A stretch of DNA of 41,786 nucleotides from a virus, in the IMG/VR virus record IMGVR_UViG_3300021960_000171, positions 1-41,786 of that record; one strand, 5' to 3'. Positions 17,614 through 27,064 of this stretch are shown here, piece by piece. The notes under the pieces were generated by a model that was not told the DNA's origin, searched no databases, and was given only the letters and a program-made list of their open reading frames with translations. A program made the position numbers and the translations under genes. Numbering within the stretch: the first letter of the stretch is position 1; each line of letters begins with the position of its first letter.

Positions 17614-19472
17614 TAGTTCGTTGCATCCACAATGACAGGTTTAATGGTAGATGCAGTTGCATCGAAGTTTACAATTTCATTAAATGTTGGTGTTATAGCA
17701 CTCTGGTTAGCAGGTGTGGCCGATAATTTTATAAACCCAGCACCGCCTGATAAACCTGTTGGTTTAAATGAAACAATATCTAGTTTACCAGTGAGTGGAT
17801 CAAATGATCCAATATTATTTGTTTTTACTTGACCCGTGCCAACCTCAACCACTCTCAATGTATTGTTAGCGGGAACAACTTTTCCATTAGTTAGTGTTCT
17901 TGCTGTTCTATTTTCTATTCGACATGTTGTTCCACCTTGAACAAAGTTATTACTAGTAACAACAGGGTCAATAGAATCTCTTGGATCAAGAATTGGAGTT
18001 GGATATTGCAAATTAAAACTATTGATAGCATTTACAACAGGTGCTATACGCAACTGTATTTTTACTTCGGCTCTGCTTGAAAGAATAGCTGGAGATAACT
18101 CATCAACTAAACTGAGAACATTTGATCTTCTAAATGATTTACCAAACTTGCCTATATTATCTTCAAAGTATTTTTCTACAACACTTTTTACTGAAACACC
18201 AAGTGCGTTAATAGAGAGCGGAGTTAGCCTTGGGTTGACTTGGAAGTGGACATTGATTTCAAGAAAAATATCTGCTGGGTCAACAAACTCTGCTTTGAAA
18301 GATAGCACAGCAAGTTGATCAACAAGGTTTAAGATTGCTTGTTTTGTATTAACAATCTGTTCATCAGATACATCATCTTCAAACTTAATAGATGTGAAGA
18401 CGGTACCAAATTTAGGTTTTGGGTTATCTTGTCCACCCCATGTAATAATATCATCAATCAAAGATGAGAAGTTACGAAGAATGATTGATCTATAATCATC
18501 TGCAGTAACCATTCTGTTTTGTGTAGCATATTGGAATGGCGCATTTCTACGGATAGATTCTGTGGTTTCTTTAAAATCTCCACCAGCGGCAACCGCTGTA
18601 GTAGTTGCGTCAATATCATAGTTAACACCATCAATAGTTAGTTGGTCAACTGCAGTTAGTCCATTTGCAGTATTTGCAGTTGGCCCAACTGTGCTGATAT
18701 AATCCACAACAATCTTACCACCTGATGGCGGTGATTGCCCAAGAATATCATTTGCACCAAAGGTAAGTTGATAAAATTCATTTGGTGCTTCTTTAAGGAT
18801 ATAGATGGTAGAGTTTTCACTTACTGATGTTGTATTAATAATATTTGTATAGGCAGTAAATGCGGATGCTGTTGTTGTTTCATAGACATTAACACTTACT
18901 GTATCCATGTCCATATTTTTATCTGGTATGGCATAAACATCTGCTTCATCAAATTCGCCCACAAGAAATGTTTTGGTTTTTCTAACACCTTCAAATACGG
19001 GGATAGCTTCAGAATCACCTTCTGTTTTAAAAATGTAAATACCATCAACATCTTCAGCCGTATAGACTTCGGTTGTTTGAAATGTGTAAGTAATCTCGTT
19101 TACAACTGCAGTAAACCGAGTAAATTTTGGTAGGTCTATACTAGAAGGTCTGTTAGCCACACTTGATAAATTAACACTAATTCGTAATAGTGCACGTGCA
19201 GCTGTTCTACTGTCAGGTACATACCCAATGCCTGTTGCCAAAGAGACCAATGATGATCTTAACTGTGCAGTATTTAAAAACGATTCATTAATAGAGAAGT
19301 TAGCAATCAAACCATTCAAGTGTGTGTTATATGCCAACACATCAAGAATATTTGAAAGTCCAGATGCTTCAAAATCATAGTCTTGAAACTCTGTTTTATT
19401 TTTTAGTTTATTTTTTAGACTTGCCTTAATGTTTTCAAAGTCTAATGCCGATGATGTGATTGCTGTTGCCAT
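17613..19472 (-). CDS. 6: Baseplate wedge subunit gp6 (baseplate J family)
   Basis: The opening SALDFENIKASLKNKLK, then QDYDFEASGLSNILDVLAYN and the NESFLNTAQLRSSL stretch, are typical of gp6. At 619 residues it is close to the 660 of T4 gp6. gp6 forms the ring that ties the wedges around the hub, together with gp25 and gp53. The gene overlaps gp25 and the next gene by one base each (TAATG), giving tight translational coupling. Confidence 0.88.
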   Translation of the reverse strand: MATAITSSALDFENIKASLKNKLKNKTEFQDYDFEASGLSNILDVLAYNTHLNGLIANFSINESFLNTAQLRSSLVSLATGIGYVPDSRTAARALLRISVNLSSVANRPSSIDLPKFTRFTAVVNEITYTFQTTEVYTAEDVDGIYIFKTEGDSEAIPVFEGVRKTKTFLVGEFDEADVYAIPDKNMDMDTVSVNVYETTTASAFTAYTNIINTTSVSENSTIYILKEAPNEFYQLTFGANDILGQSPPSGGKIVVDYISTVGPTANTANGLTAVDQLTIDGVNYDIDATTTAVAAGGDFKETTESIRRNAPFQYATQNRMVTADDYRSIILRNFSSLIDDIITWGGQDNPKPKFGTVFTSIKFEDDVSDEQIVNTKQAILNLVDQLAVLSFKAEFVDPADIFLEINVHFQVNPRLTPLSINALGVSVKSVVEKYFEDNIGKFGKSFRRSNVLSLVDELSPAILSSRAEVKIQLRIAPVVNAINSFNLQYPTPILDPRDSIDPVVTSNNFVQGGTTCRIENRTARTLTNGKVVPANNTLRVVEVGTGQVKTNNIGSFDPLTGKLDIVSFKPTGLSGGAGFIKLSATPANQSAITPTFNEIVNFDATASTIKPVIVDATN

Positions 19473-19912
19473 TATCTTAGCCTTGCCAGTGTTGTTGTTA
19501 ATGTAACCATTTCATTAGTATTTATGACCTTAAACGTAACTGATATACCTAACTGATTTCTTTCTGGTGTTGATTTAGCCACAACATCAACCACTTCTGC
19601 CCTTGGCTCATATGATTGAATAGCAAATTTAATTCTGCTTATGGCATCAGATTCTGTAAATTCATCAGCTAGATCAAATAACAAATCTCTAATGTTTCCA
19701 CCAAATCTAGGTCTAAAAGGTTTTTCATTATAGTTAGTAAGTATTAGATTTTTTACGGCTTGTTTAACAGCAGCAGATTCATTTTTCTTATAAATCTCGC
19801 CACTAGGTTTTGCTGCAAGTGTCAAATCAATATCAACATATGGCCTTTTACGTGTGCCAAATATTTTAGAAACACCGAGTGATCCATCTTCTGCTGATAG
19901 TTTAGTTGCCAT
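19472..19912 (-). CDS. 25: Baseplate wedge subunit gp25
   Basis: It is 146 residues, close to T4 gp25 (132) and the GPW/gp25 family. The helix KQAVKNLILTNYNEKPFRPRFG with the E-KPF-P-FG signature is the family core, followed by NIRDLLFD and a C-terminal beta strand pair (LGISVTFKVINTNE). gp25 caps the gp6 ring and starts sheath assembly. It has its own late promoter in the 35-base gap upstream and overlaps gp6 by one base. Confidence 0.9.
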   Translation of the reverse strand: MATKLSAEDGSLGVSKIFGTRKRPYVDIDLTLAAKPSGEIYKKNESAAVKQAVKNLILTNYNEKPFRPRFGGNIRDLLFDLADEFTESDAISRIKFAIQSYEPRAEVVDVVAKSTPERNQLGISVTFKVINTNEMVTLTTTLARLR

Positions 19913-19934
19913 ATCTAAAATCCTTTTCTGTAGT

Positions 19935-19942
19935 TATTTATA
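19935..19942 (-). promoter_or_regulatory. T4-type late promoter for gp25-gp6
   Basis: The minus strand reads TATAAATA between the upstream stop (19948) and the gp25 ATG (19912). This gives a leader of about 17 bases containing AAAAGGA as the ribosome site. It splits the long minus-strand cluster into independently expressed blocks. Confidence 0.72.
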
Positions 19943-19947
19943 AGGTT

Positions 19948-22488
19948 TTATGTACCTTTCATAGCATTAATAAACCATTGATCAGATTTCCATGTAACAA
20001 CAGAACTTCTATTATATTTTCCACCGCCAAGACTTGCACCAAGTGTGTCAAGGTGCATTGTATACGCACCCATATATCCACTAGACATACCACCAGCCAA
20101 AATGCCTTCGCTCCTACACGCTCTTACAAACTTATCAAGGATATTTCTATCGGATCTATTATCTTTATTAAGTCGTCTATTCCCAACTTTACAAATCAAA
20201 TCAGCAGCATCTAGTGTATCATGTCTTGTAGAACCAGTTCTTAAACCTCTAGATCCTGGTTGTCCACCAGAAGTAATCACTACAACATCAACACCTGCCT
20301 TCCTTGCAGCGGCTGCTAATACTTGCTCAAGTTTCTTCGAGACATATAGATCTCGTTTTTTACCTGCAAGTTGATATTCAATTCTACCACCTTGTGCCGT
20401 TTCTCCAGCCTTGGGTGCTTGTCCATCCCTTGGCGTAACTCCAGATTCATCTACTTCAACAAGATCGTTTTTCGAAATAAGAGTATTATTATATGTTGTT
20501 GCTACTTCAAATGATGGCTGCGCAGTTGCTCCACCACCAATAATATTAAAGTCCTCATCAATCTCTGGCATGACTACAGTAATCTGTGCGTGAACACCAT
20601 CCTTATCCGGATCAATTTTATCATAATCAAGTTGAATTTTATCAAAACCAAATAAATTATCAGCAAGTTCTTCCGCAAACTCGAATGTATTCTCGAGGTT
20701 AATATTACCATCATCATCATATAATTCATATACAATAGCACGACCTGTTTGTCTCAAGTTTGGAATAGAATCAGGTGCCATAGGAGGTGCACCGACAAGT
20801 GGTTTATAAACACCCTCTGCTACAATAATCCTAAAGTCCTCAAACAAATCTTCATTTAACTTACAATATTTAATCACCTCAGCTTGAAGAACAAGTTGTC
20901 TCATTAAAGCAGCACGTTCATCAAACGTTGCAAGGTGGCCTAGATTTGTAGCACCTCCTGCACCAGAAAGAAATGTTGATATAGAAATGCCTTCTGCTAC
21001 TAATGTCTTTGCATTAATAGCTTTAACACCTAAACCTCTTGGATCAATTAATTTTGGATTGTATTTTGGATCTGGATTAAATTTTGTATATGTGCGAGTG
21101 CCTTGTATAAAGTTAGGCGAAGAAGTCGATCTTCTGCCTGTAGAACCTGTCCCAGAAGATGTTCTGTTAATTCCTGGGGGTGATGGATTATTGTGTTGAG
21201 AACTAATAGACCCATCTTTCAGCAATGCTTGAATAAACTTGGCATTCGCTGCGTTGTTTGGATCTTTCATTTTGGCTCTCGCTTCTGCAGCAGATTGTTT
21301 TCTGTTTGCAATGCCATCAAACTCACTTGCTCTATCAATACCATTTTTAAGTTGATCACCTGGATCTACAAGAACCTTTTTAACACCTCTGCTAGAGTTC
21401 TTGAGTGCCACACCTATTAGGCTGGCATTTGGTTGGAACGTTGCTGTATTGTCAAGAGCGGTATTTGTCGTAGTATATCCACCTGGAGATGTTGCACCTT
21501 CTGTTGCCGTAGCCGCTCTGTTTGCATCAATCGCTTCTTTTGCAGTACCGTTTAGATCACCGTGGAAGGTAGTTGCTGTCATAGTATCAGCGTGAACAGA
21601 TTTACCTGTAAACATGTTATAGTTGTACATAATCATATTCTCGCCACCGATTGTACCACCAGCACCAACTACTGACATATCTCCAGCCATCAAAGACATG
21701 CGTGGACTTGATCCAACAATCTCTGCTTGAGAGGATGTTTTGTGCACACCCTTTGCTGAAGTAGTCATAGAACCCTCAACAGAGATTACATTATTACCTT
21801 TAATGGATGCAAGAGATGCACCAAGTATCGTGGAAATGTTTTGACCAAGTACAGTCTGTTTATTGAAACCTTTTACCGTAACGGCTTTCTGTTTTGATGT
21901 TTCATTGATGTTACCCTCAACCGTGGTAGTCTGATTGCCACCAACATTGACGGTGTAATCTCCCTTCACATCAAGATCAAGATCGCCTGATACATTCATT
22001 GCCAAATTTTTTGCAATGAGAGCAAAGTCACCTTCACATACAATAGCACCATTAGCGTCTATGGATATTACACCATTATTCTTGGAACGAATTATTACAG
22101 ATCCATCAGCTGTCATCTGAATACCAGCACCTGATGTGTGTTTAATTACAACCCTTTCACCACCTGGTGTATCATCATAAACTGTAGTGTGACCACCTTT
22201 TGTCTGTTTAACTTGTACATCACCATATTGTGGAGATACTTCTGGCTTTTTTGCTTTCGCAATAGTAATCTTAGCATCAGGTGATGATGTTCCCATACCA
22301 GGATGCCCACCTCCAGTTTTAACCTCTGTGGGAGTAGCGCCTGCAGCTTCTTTGTTTATACTTGAAAATCCATGATAAAGAGTGTGTGGAAATTCTCCAC
22401 GTGGATCTGTAGCTTCTGATCCTCTTTTGGTTACCTGATCTGGTACTCTACTAGTGCCTTCGGGCAACACATCCCATGTATCAGCCAT
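19948..22488 (-). CDS. Cell-puncturing needle protein with M15-type peptidase domain (846 aa)
   Basis: Residues about 100-270 carry short alternating strands with V-G spacing (GDLDLDVKGDYTVNVGGNQ and similar), the look of the gp5 C-terminal/VgrG intertwined beta-helix. Residues about 650-846 resemble a zinc D,D-peptidase of the M15 type. STRHDTLDAADL keeps the H-x6-D pair (His756, Asp763) and YTMHLDTLG gives His812, matching the S-x-H-x-x-x-A-x-D and H-x-D motifs. The middle (280-640) is low in recognisable motifs, with an Asn/Ser/Gly-rich linker near 420-450. In T4 the needle is the C-terminal part of gp5; here that part appears to be a separate gene fused to a wall peptidase. It overlaps the upstream gene by one base. 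Confidence 0.65.
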   Translation of the reverse strand: MADTWDVLPEGTSRVPDQVTKRGSEATDPRGEFPHTLYHGFSSINKEAAGATPTEVKTGGGHPGMGTSSPDAKITIAKAKKPEVSPQYGDVQVKQTKGGHTTVYDDTPGGERVVIKHTSGAGIQMTADGSVIIRSKNNGVISIDANGAIVCEGDFALIAKNLAMNVSGDLDLDVKGDYTVNVGGNQTTTVEGNINETSKQKAVTVKGFNKQTVLGQNISTILGASLASIKGNNVISVEGSMTTSAKGVHKTSSQAEIVGSSPRMSLMAGDMSVVGAGGTIGGENMIMYNYNMFTGKSVHADTMTATTFHGDLNGTAKEAIDANRAATATEGATSPGGYTTTNTALDNTATFQPNASLIGVALKNSSRGVKKVLVDPGDQLKNGIDRASEFDGIANRKQSAAEARAKMKDPNNAANAKFIQALLKDGSISSQHNNPSPPGINRTSSGTGSTGRRSTSSPNFIQGTRTYTKFNPDPKYNPKLIDPRGLGVKAINAKTLVAEGISISTFLSGAGGATNLGHLATFDERAALMRQLVLQAEVIKYCKLNEDLFEDFRIIVAEGVYKPLVGAPPMAPDSIPNLRQTGRAIVYELYDDDGNINLENTFEFAEELADNLFGFDKIQLDYDKIDPDKDGVHAQITVVMPEIDEDFNIIGGGATAQPSFEVATTYNNTLISKNDLVEVDESGVTPRDGQAPKAGETAQGGRIEYQLAGKKRDLYVSKKLEQVLAAAARKAGVDVVVITSGGQPGSRGLRTGSTRHDTLDAADLICKVGNRRLNKDNRSDRNILDKFVRACRSEGILAGGMSSGYMGAYTMHLDTLGASLGGGKYNRSSVVTWKSDQWFINAMKGT

Positions 22489-24698
22489 TAATCTTCTCCC
22501 TCAAGTTTTGATTCAATTTTAGCCTTGAGTTCTTCTGTTGTAAAAAATTTACCATTAGATATTACTTCACCCATTCCAATAACATCTTTATCTATATGTG
22601 CTCTAATAGCTTCAACACTCACACCAGGACCTGATCTAGAAACAGTTGTTCTATCAGCACTCAATTCGTTTATGCCATAAACTTGTCCGATAGGCAATAC
22701 ATCAGTAAAGGCTCTTGCTATTATCCTCATTCTTCTAAATTGTTGTTTTGTTACAGATGCTGCTGATAAAGTACCTCTCTGAAATGCTTCTTTAGGTGCA
22801 GGTGTATCATAGCCTGCCACAATGCCTACAAAAACTGCATTATTATTATACCCGCCACCTATAAGTGGCAAATCATCAAGAAACCTAGCAAGTTCCATAT
22901 GGCCATTCTTCTGAATTAATATGTGAAATGGTATACCATTAGTTTTACCATTTGATTTATAATGTTGATGAACATCGTGAGCAGTCATATTCTGGTCAGC
23001 ATAAGTACCTGTCCAATCAAAAACCAATGTAGTAAATGCTCTCTCAGCAGATTTAAAGTGTGCAATCACTTCTTTATGATCGTAAAGTTTCACACTTTCT
23101 TGCTCATCGAAATCATCAGTTGAAGTGGTCAAGAACTGATCTTGTGCAGCCCTTCTTTTTTCTAGCTCTGCTTGCGCTGCCGCAGTTTCTTCAGCCGTTG
23201 CGTCACTAGGTAATGATGCTGAACCATCATCATTAAATGTTGCTCTTGCTAGAGGATCTGTTTGTGGTGTAGTTATTGGGGCAGTTTCTGTGACAACTTG
23301 ACCCGTAGGTGTTTCTGTAGTAACAGTGTTAGGTACAACAGCGCCAGAGCCTTTTAAATCTGATGTCTTAGAAACCTTTGAAACCACAGGAGCTTTTTCA
23401 ACTTTTACACCTGTAGCGGTTGTTGTTGTTTTAATATTACCTGCCGGAGTTGCTTTGGTTGTTTCTGTAGCCTTTATACCTCCTTTAGATCCTGTTGTTG
23501 CCTTACCACCTTTAAATGTTACTGTACCAACAGTTGGTTCTGGCAGTGGGTTATCTTTTTTCAAGAATGAGCCAGCTGTTGGCAATGTATCTGGAAATGT
23601 AGTTTCTACATTATCAACAACACCTTGAAGAGATTCTACCTCTTTACCTAAAGCACCTGTAAAGGAACCTTCTGTTTGGCTAATGATACTTTGTAAATCA
23701 TCTATAGAACCAAATTTTGCACTTATACCAGATGCTTCTAATTGGCCTTTAAGCTTATCAGATATTTCTAAATTTTTAATGGCAAGTGCTCTACATGCTA
23801 TAGCATCACCCGCAGAAAATGCGTCTGTAAGTGCTCCGAGTTTTGATTGATCAAACGATGGTATCGCACTAAATATATTATTGGATATTACAGATGCTGT
23901 TGATTCCAGCACACCCATCAGTAGCCCACCTCCTGCAAGACCACCAAGGGCATTTTCAAACCCTGCAGTTGCTGCCTTTGTTGCAGCACCCAAGGCATCT
24001 AAAGCCGCGCCGCCTTGAAAATCTTGCATCATTGAAAGTGGATCAAAAGAACCCACGCCAAGGATATCAGTTGGTACTAGATCTCCCATAACGTCTGATA
24101 AATCTTCTAAAGGAAGATCTGGAATGGCAGTTTGTAGTGCTGTGGTAATGCCCTCTAGATTAGCTGTTGTCACAATATCAAAGTTCATTTCAGCAACATT
24201 TTCTACAGTAGCTTGTACGTCAGGAAACATAGCTTCAATATCAATAGCAGTATCTCCTGACGTTGCAGCGGTAAACATCTTTTCAGCATTTGCTAGATCT
24301 GTATCTGATATACCTTCTTTCATAGCAGGTAGTTTATCTGCAATGTCTTGAGATACTGCAGCAAGTTGTGGCTCAAGGATCTTTGCTTTATCAGCTAGAT
24401 CGGCTGCGATAGGGCCAACCATCTGCATACCACCTTTTACTTCCCCAGCCAAACCTTTGAGTTTAGATTCGAGTTCGGCTGGAGAGAATGCTCCAGTTGG
24501 TAGTTTTGCTAGTAAATCTGGCGCAGAGAATTGTGCCGTAAGTGATTCTTGTAAACCATCAACATTTTTAAAAATACTTTCAGAAGATGCTTGAAGCTTG
24601 CTTTTCATATCTTCAGCGGCACCTAGTAGATCAGGTGTTTGAAAATCTGCTGCTAAACTAGCAAATTTGTTATTAATAGCTTTAAAATCAATTGACAT
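22488..24698 (-). CDS. Hub-associated protein with degenerate amidase/PGRP-like domain (736 aa)
   Basis: Residues 1-350 are helical, Ala- and Leu-rich, suggesting long coiled segments. Residues 355-540 are a Thr/Pro/Gly-rich linker. Residues about 545-720 follow the strand-helix order of amidase_2/PGRP domains: LVFDWTGTYAD, HDVHQHYKSNG, GIPFHILIQKNGHMELAR, NNNAVFVGIVAGY, then VYGINEL and SGPG. Against the family pattern the three zinc ligands are replaced: Asp561 for the first His, Ile676 for the His of GHNE, and Ser689 for the Asp of DPG. The Tyr of YHF is Phe591. Catalysis is therefore unlikely; peptidoglycan binding or a structural hub role is inferred. It lies between gp5 lysozyme and the needle/M15 gene, coupled by one-base overlaps. 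Confidence 0.6.
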   Translation of the reverse strand: MSIDFKAINNKFASLAADFQTPDLLGAAEDMKSKLQASSESIFKNVDGLQESLTAQFSAPDLLAKLPTGAFSPAELESKLKGLAGEVKGGMQMVGPIAADLADKAKILEPQLAAVSQDIADKLPAMKEGISDTDLANAEKMFTAATSGDTAIDIEAMFPDVQATVENVAEMNFDIVTTANLEGITTALQTAIPDLPLEDLSDVMGDLVPTDILGVGSFDPLSMMQDFQGGAALDALGAATKAATAGFENALGGLAGGGLLMGVLESTASVISNNIFSAIPSFDQSKLGALTDAFSAGDAIACRALAIKNLEISDKLKGQLEASGISAKFGSIDDLQSIISQTEGSFTGALGKEVESLQGVVDNVETTFPDTLPTAGSFLKKDNPLPEPTVGTVTFKGGKATTGSKGGIKATETTKATPAGNIKTTTTATGVKVEKAPVVSKVSKTSDLKGSGAVVPNTVTTETPTGQVVTETAPITTPQTDPLARATFNDDGSASLPSDATAEETAAAQAELEKRRAAQDQFLTTSTDDFDEQESVKLYDHKEVIAHFKSAERAFTTLVFDWTGTYADQNMTAHDVHQHYKSNGKTNGIPFHILIQKNGHMELARFLDDLPLIGGGYNNNAVFVGIVAGYDTPAPKEAFQRGTLSAASVTKQQFRRMRIIARAFTDVLPIGQVYGINELSADRTTVSRSGPGVSVEAIRAHIDKDVIGMGEVISNGKFFTTEELKAKIESKLEGED

Positions 24699-25702
24699 TA
24701 AACTGGCCCTGCTTTGGGTTTTCTGGTAAAGTTATCATGAACACTTTTAGCATAACCTATTCTTTCACTTTCTCCCAATTTGGCTCGTCCACCATTTCGT
24801 GTTTCTTTTGGAAAGGCACTTCGTGCAGAAGTATCTTCTGGATTCTCATAATAGTGATGGACATATACAGTTGCTGGTCCAAGAGTTTTGTAGTTATTTA
24901 ATCTTGTTAGATTATATTCTGCTACGGTTTGCCATTCGTGGACAACAAACTGTACTTGTAGTTCAAGAGCCTCATACGAAAGCCCCTTGTCTTTAGCAAA
25001 TTTAAAAAAGTTATCTTGTCGTGTTGAAGGCCCATACCACTGAGCAATACCCAAGGAGCGATCCCCTTTTCTTTTTAAATCCTTGTCACCTTCAGCTATA
25101 GGTCTAATATCATACTTACCATCAACAGTACCGCCTGATTCTTTAAGAAAGTTTCCTATTAGTGCTGCAATAGCAATAGGAGTAAATATTCCTGTTTTTG
25201 AAAAATATTGATAAGCATATTGTACATTACCACCATACTCTACATCAGGATCTACAACAAAGCTTTCTGGTGGACCCGCTAATGCAGCATCTGCGCTTGG
25301 TGGAGAACCAACGCCTGGTGATGCATCATTACTAAAGGCAACACCATTTGCAATTTGAGTTAGTGATGGCATATGAACAACAGGAATAGATCCCATAACC
25401 AGTGGTAATTGTGATTGTTTACCATCAAGGAATATACCAAAAACTGTTGCAGATGGTTCAAGTGCAGGATTCCAACCGAGTCCAGATGTTCCTGGTTCTG
25501 TGGTAGGTACTAAGACTTGTGCATATGGCAAATCCTCGTTAGTAACATCCGGTCCATGCACACCCGGGATCCTAACCTTTACCCTGCCGAGTCTAGGCTC
25601 ATCGGCCCCTTTTTCCACAACAACACCAACAAACCAACGCATAGGTTGATCACCATAAAACTCAGATAACATTGGACCTGAAAATGTATTACGAGTACTC
25701 AT
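24698..25702 (-). CDS. 5: Baseplate hub gp5: OB-fold plus tail lysozyme domain
   Basis: Residues about 20-110 are the gp5/VgrG-type OB domain (RWFVGVVVEKGADE, LGRVKVRIPGVHG, SQLPLVMGSIPVV). After an Ala/Pro linker, residues 155-325 look like a phage tail lysozyme domain: IAALIGNFLKESGG with Glu188 in the catalytic position, then DRSLGIAQWYGPSTRQDN. This is not the T4L-type lysozyme found in T4 gp5, so the enzyme module has been exchanged. The C-terminal needle of T4 gp5 is missing and seems to be supplied by the gene two places downstream. It overlaps the hub gene upstream by four bases (ATGA). Confidence 0.85.
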   Translation of the reverse strand: MSTRNTFSGPMLSEFYGDQPMRWFVGVVVEKGADEPRLGRVKVRIPGVHGPDVTNEDLPYAQVLVPTTEPGTSGLGWNPALEPSATVFGIFLDGKQSQLPLVMGSIPVVHMPSLTQIANGVAFSNDASPGVGSPPSADAALAGPPESFVVDPDVEYGGNVQYAYQYFSKTGIFTPIAIAALIGNFLKESGGTVDGKYDIRPIAEGDKDLKRKGDRSLGIAQWYGPSTRQDNFFKFAKDKGLSYEALELQVQFVVHEWQTVAEYNLTRLNNYKTLGPATVYVHHYYENPEDTSARSAFPKETRNGGRAKLGESERIGYAKSVHDNFTRKPKAGPV

Positions 25703-27063
25703 TCTTTCGGATTTCCTAATTTCATTAATTGTGCATCAATAACATGTCTTTCATCAGAAAATATGTGCCGACAAGAATGAATTACATATTCGCCAGATCT
25801 TTTTAAATCCTTTGTTTTCTCTGCAATGATACCTTCTGGATCATTGTTTGGAAAGTACACATTAATTTTACTACCAATTGTTCTATTTTCATCACCTGCA
25901 AAAAATATAGCACCGCCTACTCGCATTACACTTGATGATTTACCGACAATGTTTCTTAGTGCTTTTGCTGTAGCATCAAGAGAGTATGAACCACCACCAT
26001 AATAATTTGCCATGTCGCTGTATGTATTATTGGCTACAATACGATCATATGTCTGTCCATCCACTTCGCTTAATTTACCAACCCCTTCAAATTCAGTTGT
26101 ATCATCCATGATACTCGTCATGTTTTTAGTGTCTTCACCTAGTAGATCATTTTCTTGTATAACGTCATTAAAAAACTCATTTACGTCAAACCTAAAGTTT
26201 TCAACAGTACCAGTTGTTGCATCAAAAACATTATATGAACAACCAACAGAACCTCTCTCCATAAGATGCAATGTATCCTCATTATTTGTCACTTTGAATT
26301 CTTGTATGTTATATAAGTTGGTATCAGATATAAGACTTGTTTCTTGAGAATTTTTAAATTGGGAAAAGCTAAATAGTATGTCTTCATTCCACACAGGTTG
26401 TTTAAACATTTTTTCCATGCTTTTCAGTATTAAATTCTCATCAAATAGTGTAGCATAAAGATAAAAGGGAAACCCAAATGAACTTGTTGCCCTTTGAGTA
26501 ACCCACTGTGCTGCTTGAATAGGAGTTAAAAATGGCACAACAACACGCATCGGTTCTTGAATAGGTAAGACATCGTCTATGTCAACTTCTTTATTTAAGT
26601 TATCAATGAGAATCTTTTCAACAATTTCTTCTGGTGTTCCTTTATACCCCTTACTAAATCTTGACACAGTATCAATGAAATATGTTTCATCAATAATATT
26701 CATAATAATAACTTCTGTAGTCTCATTTGTTTTGGTAGCAGATTGAACCCTACGAATAACAAATCTCTTTTTAATAGGGTTAGTGTTATCTTTATTTGAA
26801 AATACTATTTTAAGTCTTTCAGTACCCTTAATGTCAAAATATTGATCATATAGCCGACTATCGTCCCTAAGTGTTACTGTACCTGATAAGAAAGGTCTCT
26901 CAATATTTTCGAATATGTCAACTTGGAAAACGGATTTACCAAGCGATACGTTTGTTTCATCTTCCTCTTCACCATTAGGCATATACATAAGTTCATCTAA
27001 ACCATAGTCAGATGCCGATTGTTGTGCTGGGCTGTTTATAGGTGGATCTCTTGGTTCTGGCAT
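25699..27063 (-). CDS. Baseplate hub protein, gp27-like (454 aa)
   Basis: The N-terminal part has the tail-hub pattern of alternating beta strands seen in gp27/gpD-type proteins (SVFQVDIFENIERPFLSGTV, then KKRFVIRRVQSATK and VIIMNIIDETYFIDTV). SKGYKGTPEEIVEKILIDNL followed by PMRVVVPFLTPIQAAQWV is the hub domain that contacts the tube-side ring. The C-terminus ends with a strand-rich lobe (GEYVIHSCRHIFSDERHVID). Position between gp53 and gp5 agrees with a hub role, since gp27 trimers carry gp5. T4 gp27 is 391 residues. Identity is by pattern and synteny, so the T4 number is not certain. Confidence 0.7.
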   Translation of the reverse strand: MPEPRDPPINSPAQQSASDYGLDELMYMPNGEEEDETNVSLGKSVFQVDIFENIERPFLSGTVTLRDDSRLYDQYFDIKGTERLKIVFSNKDNTNPIKKRFVIRRVQSATKTNETTEVIIMNIIDETYFIDTVSRFSKGYKGTPEEIVEKILIDNLNKEVDIDDVLPIQEPMRVVVPFLTPIQAAQWVTQRATSSFGFPFYLYATLFDENLILKSMEKMFKQPVWNEDILFSFSQFKNSQETSLISDTNLYNIQEFKVTNNEDTLHLMERGSVGCSYNVFDATTGTVENFRFDVNEFFNDVIQENDLLGEDTKNMTSIMDDTTEFEGVGKLSEVDGQTYDRIVANNTYSDMANYYGGGSYSLDATAKALRNIVGKSSSVMRVGGAIFFAGDENRTIGSKINVYFPNNDPEGIIAEKTKDLKRSGEYVIHSCRHIFSDERHVIDAQLMKLGNPKE

Positions 27064-27064
27064 A

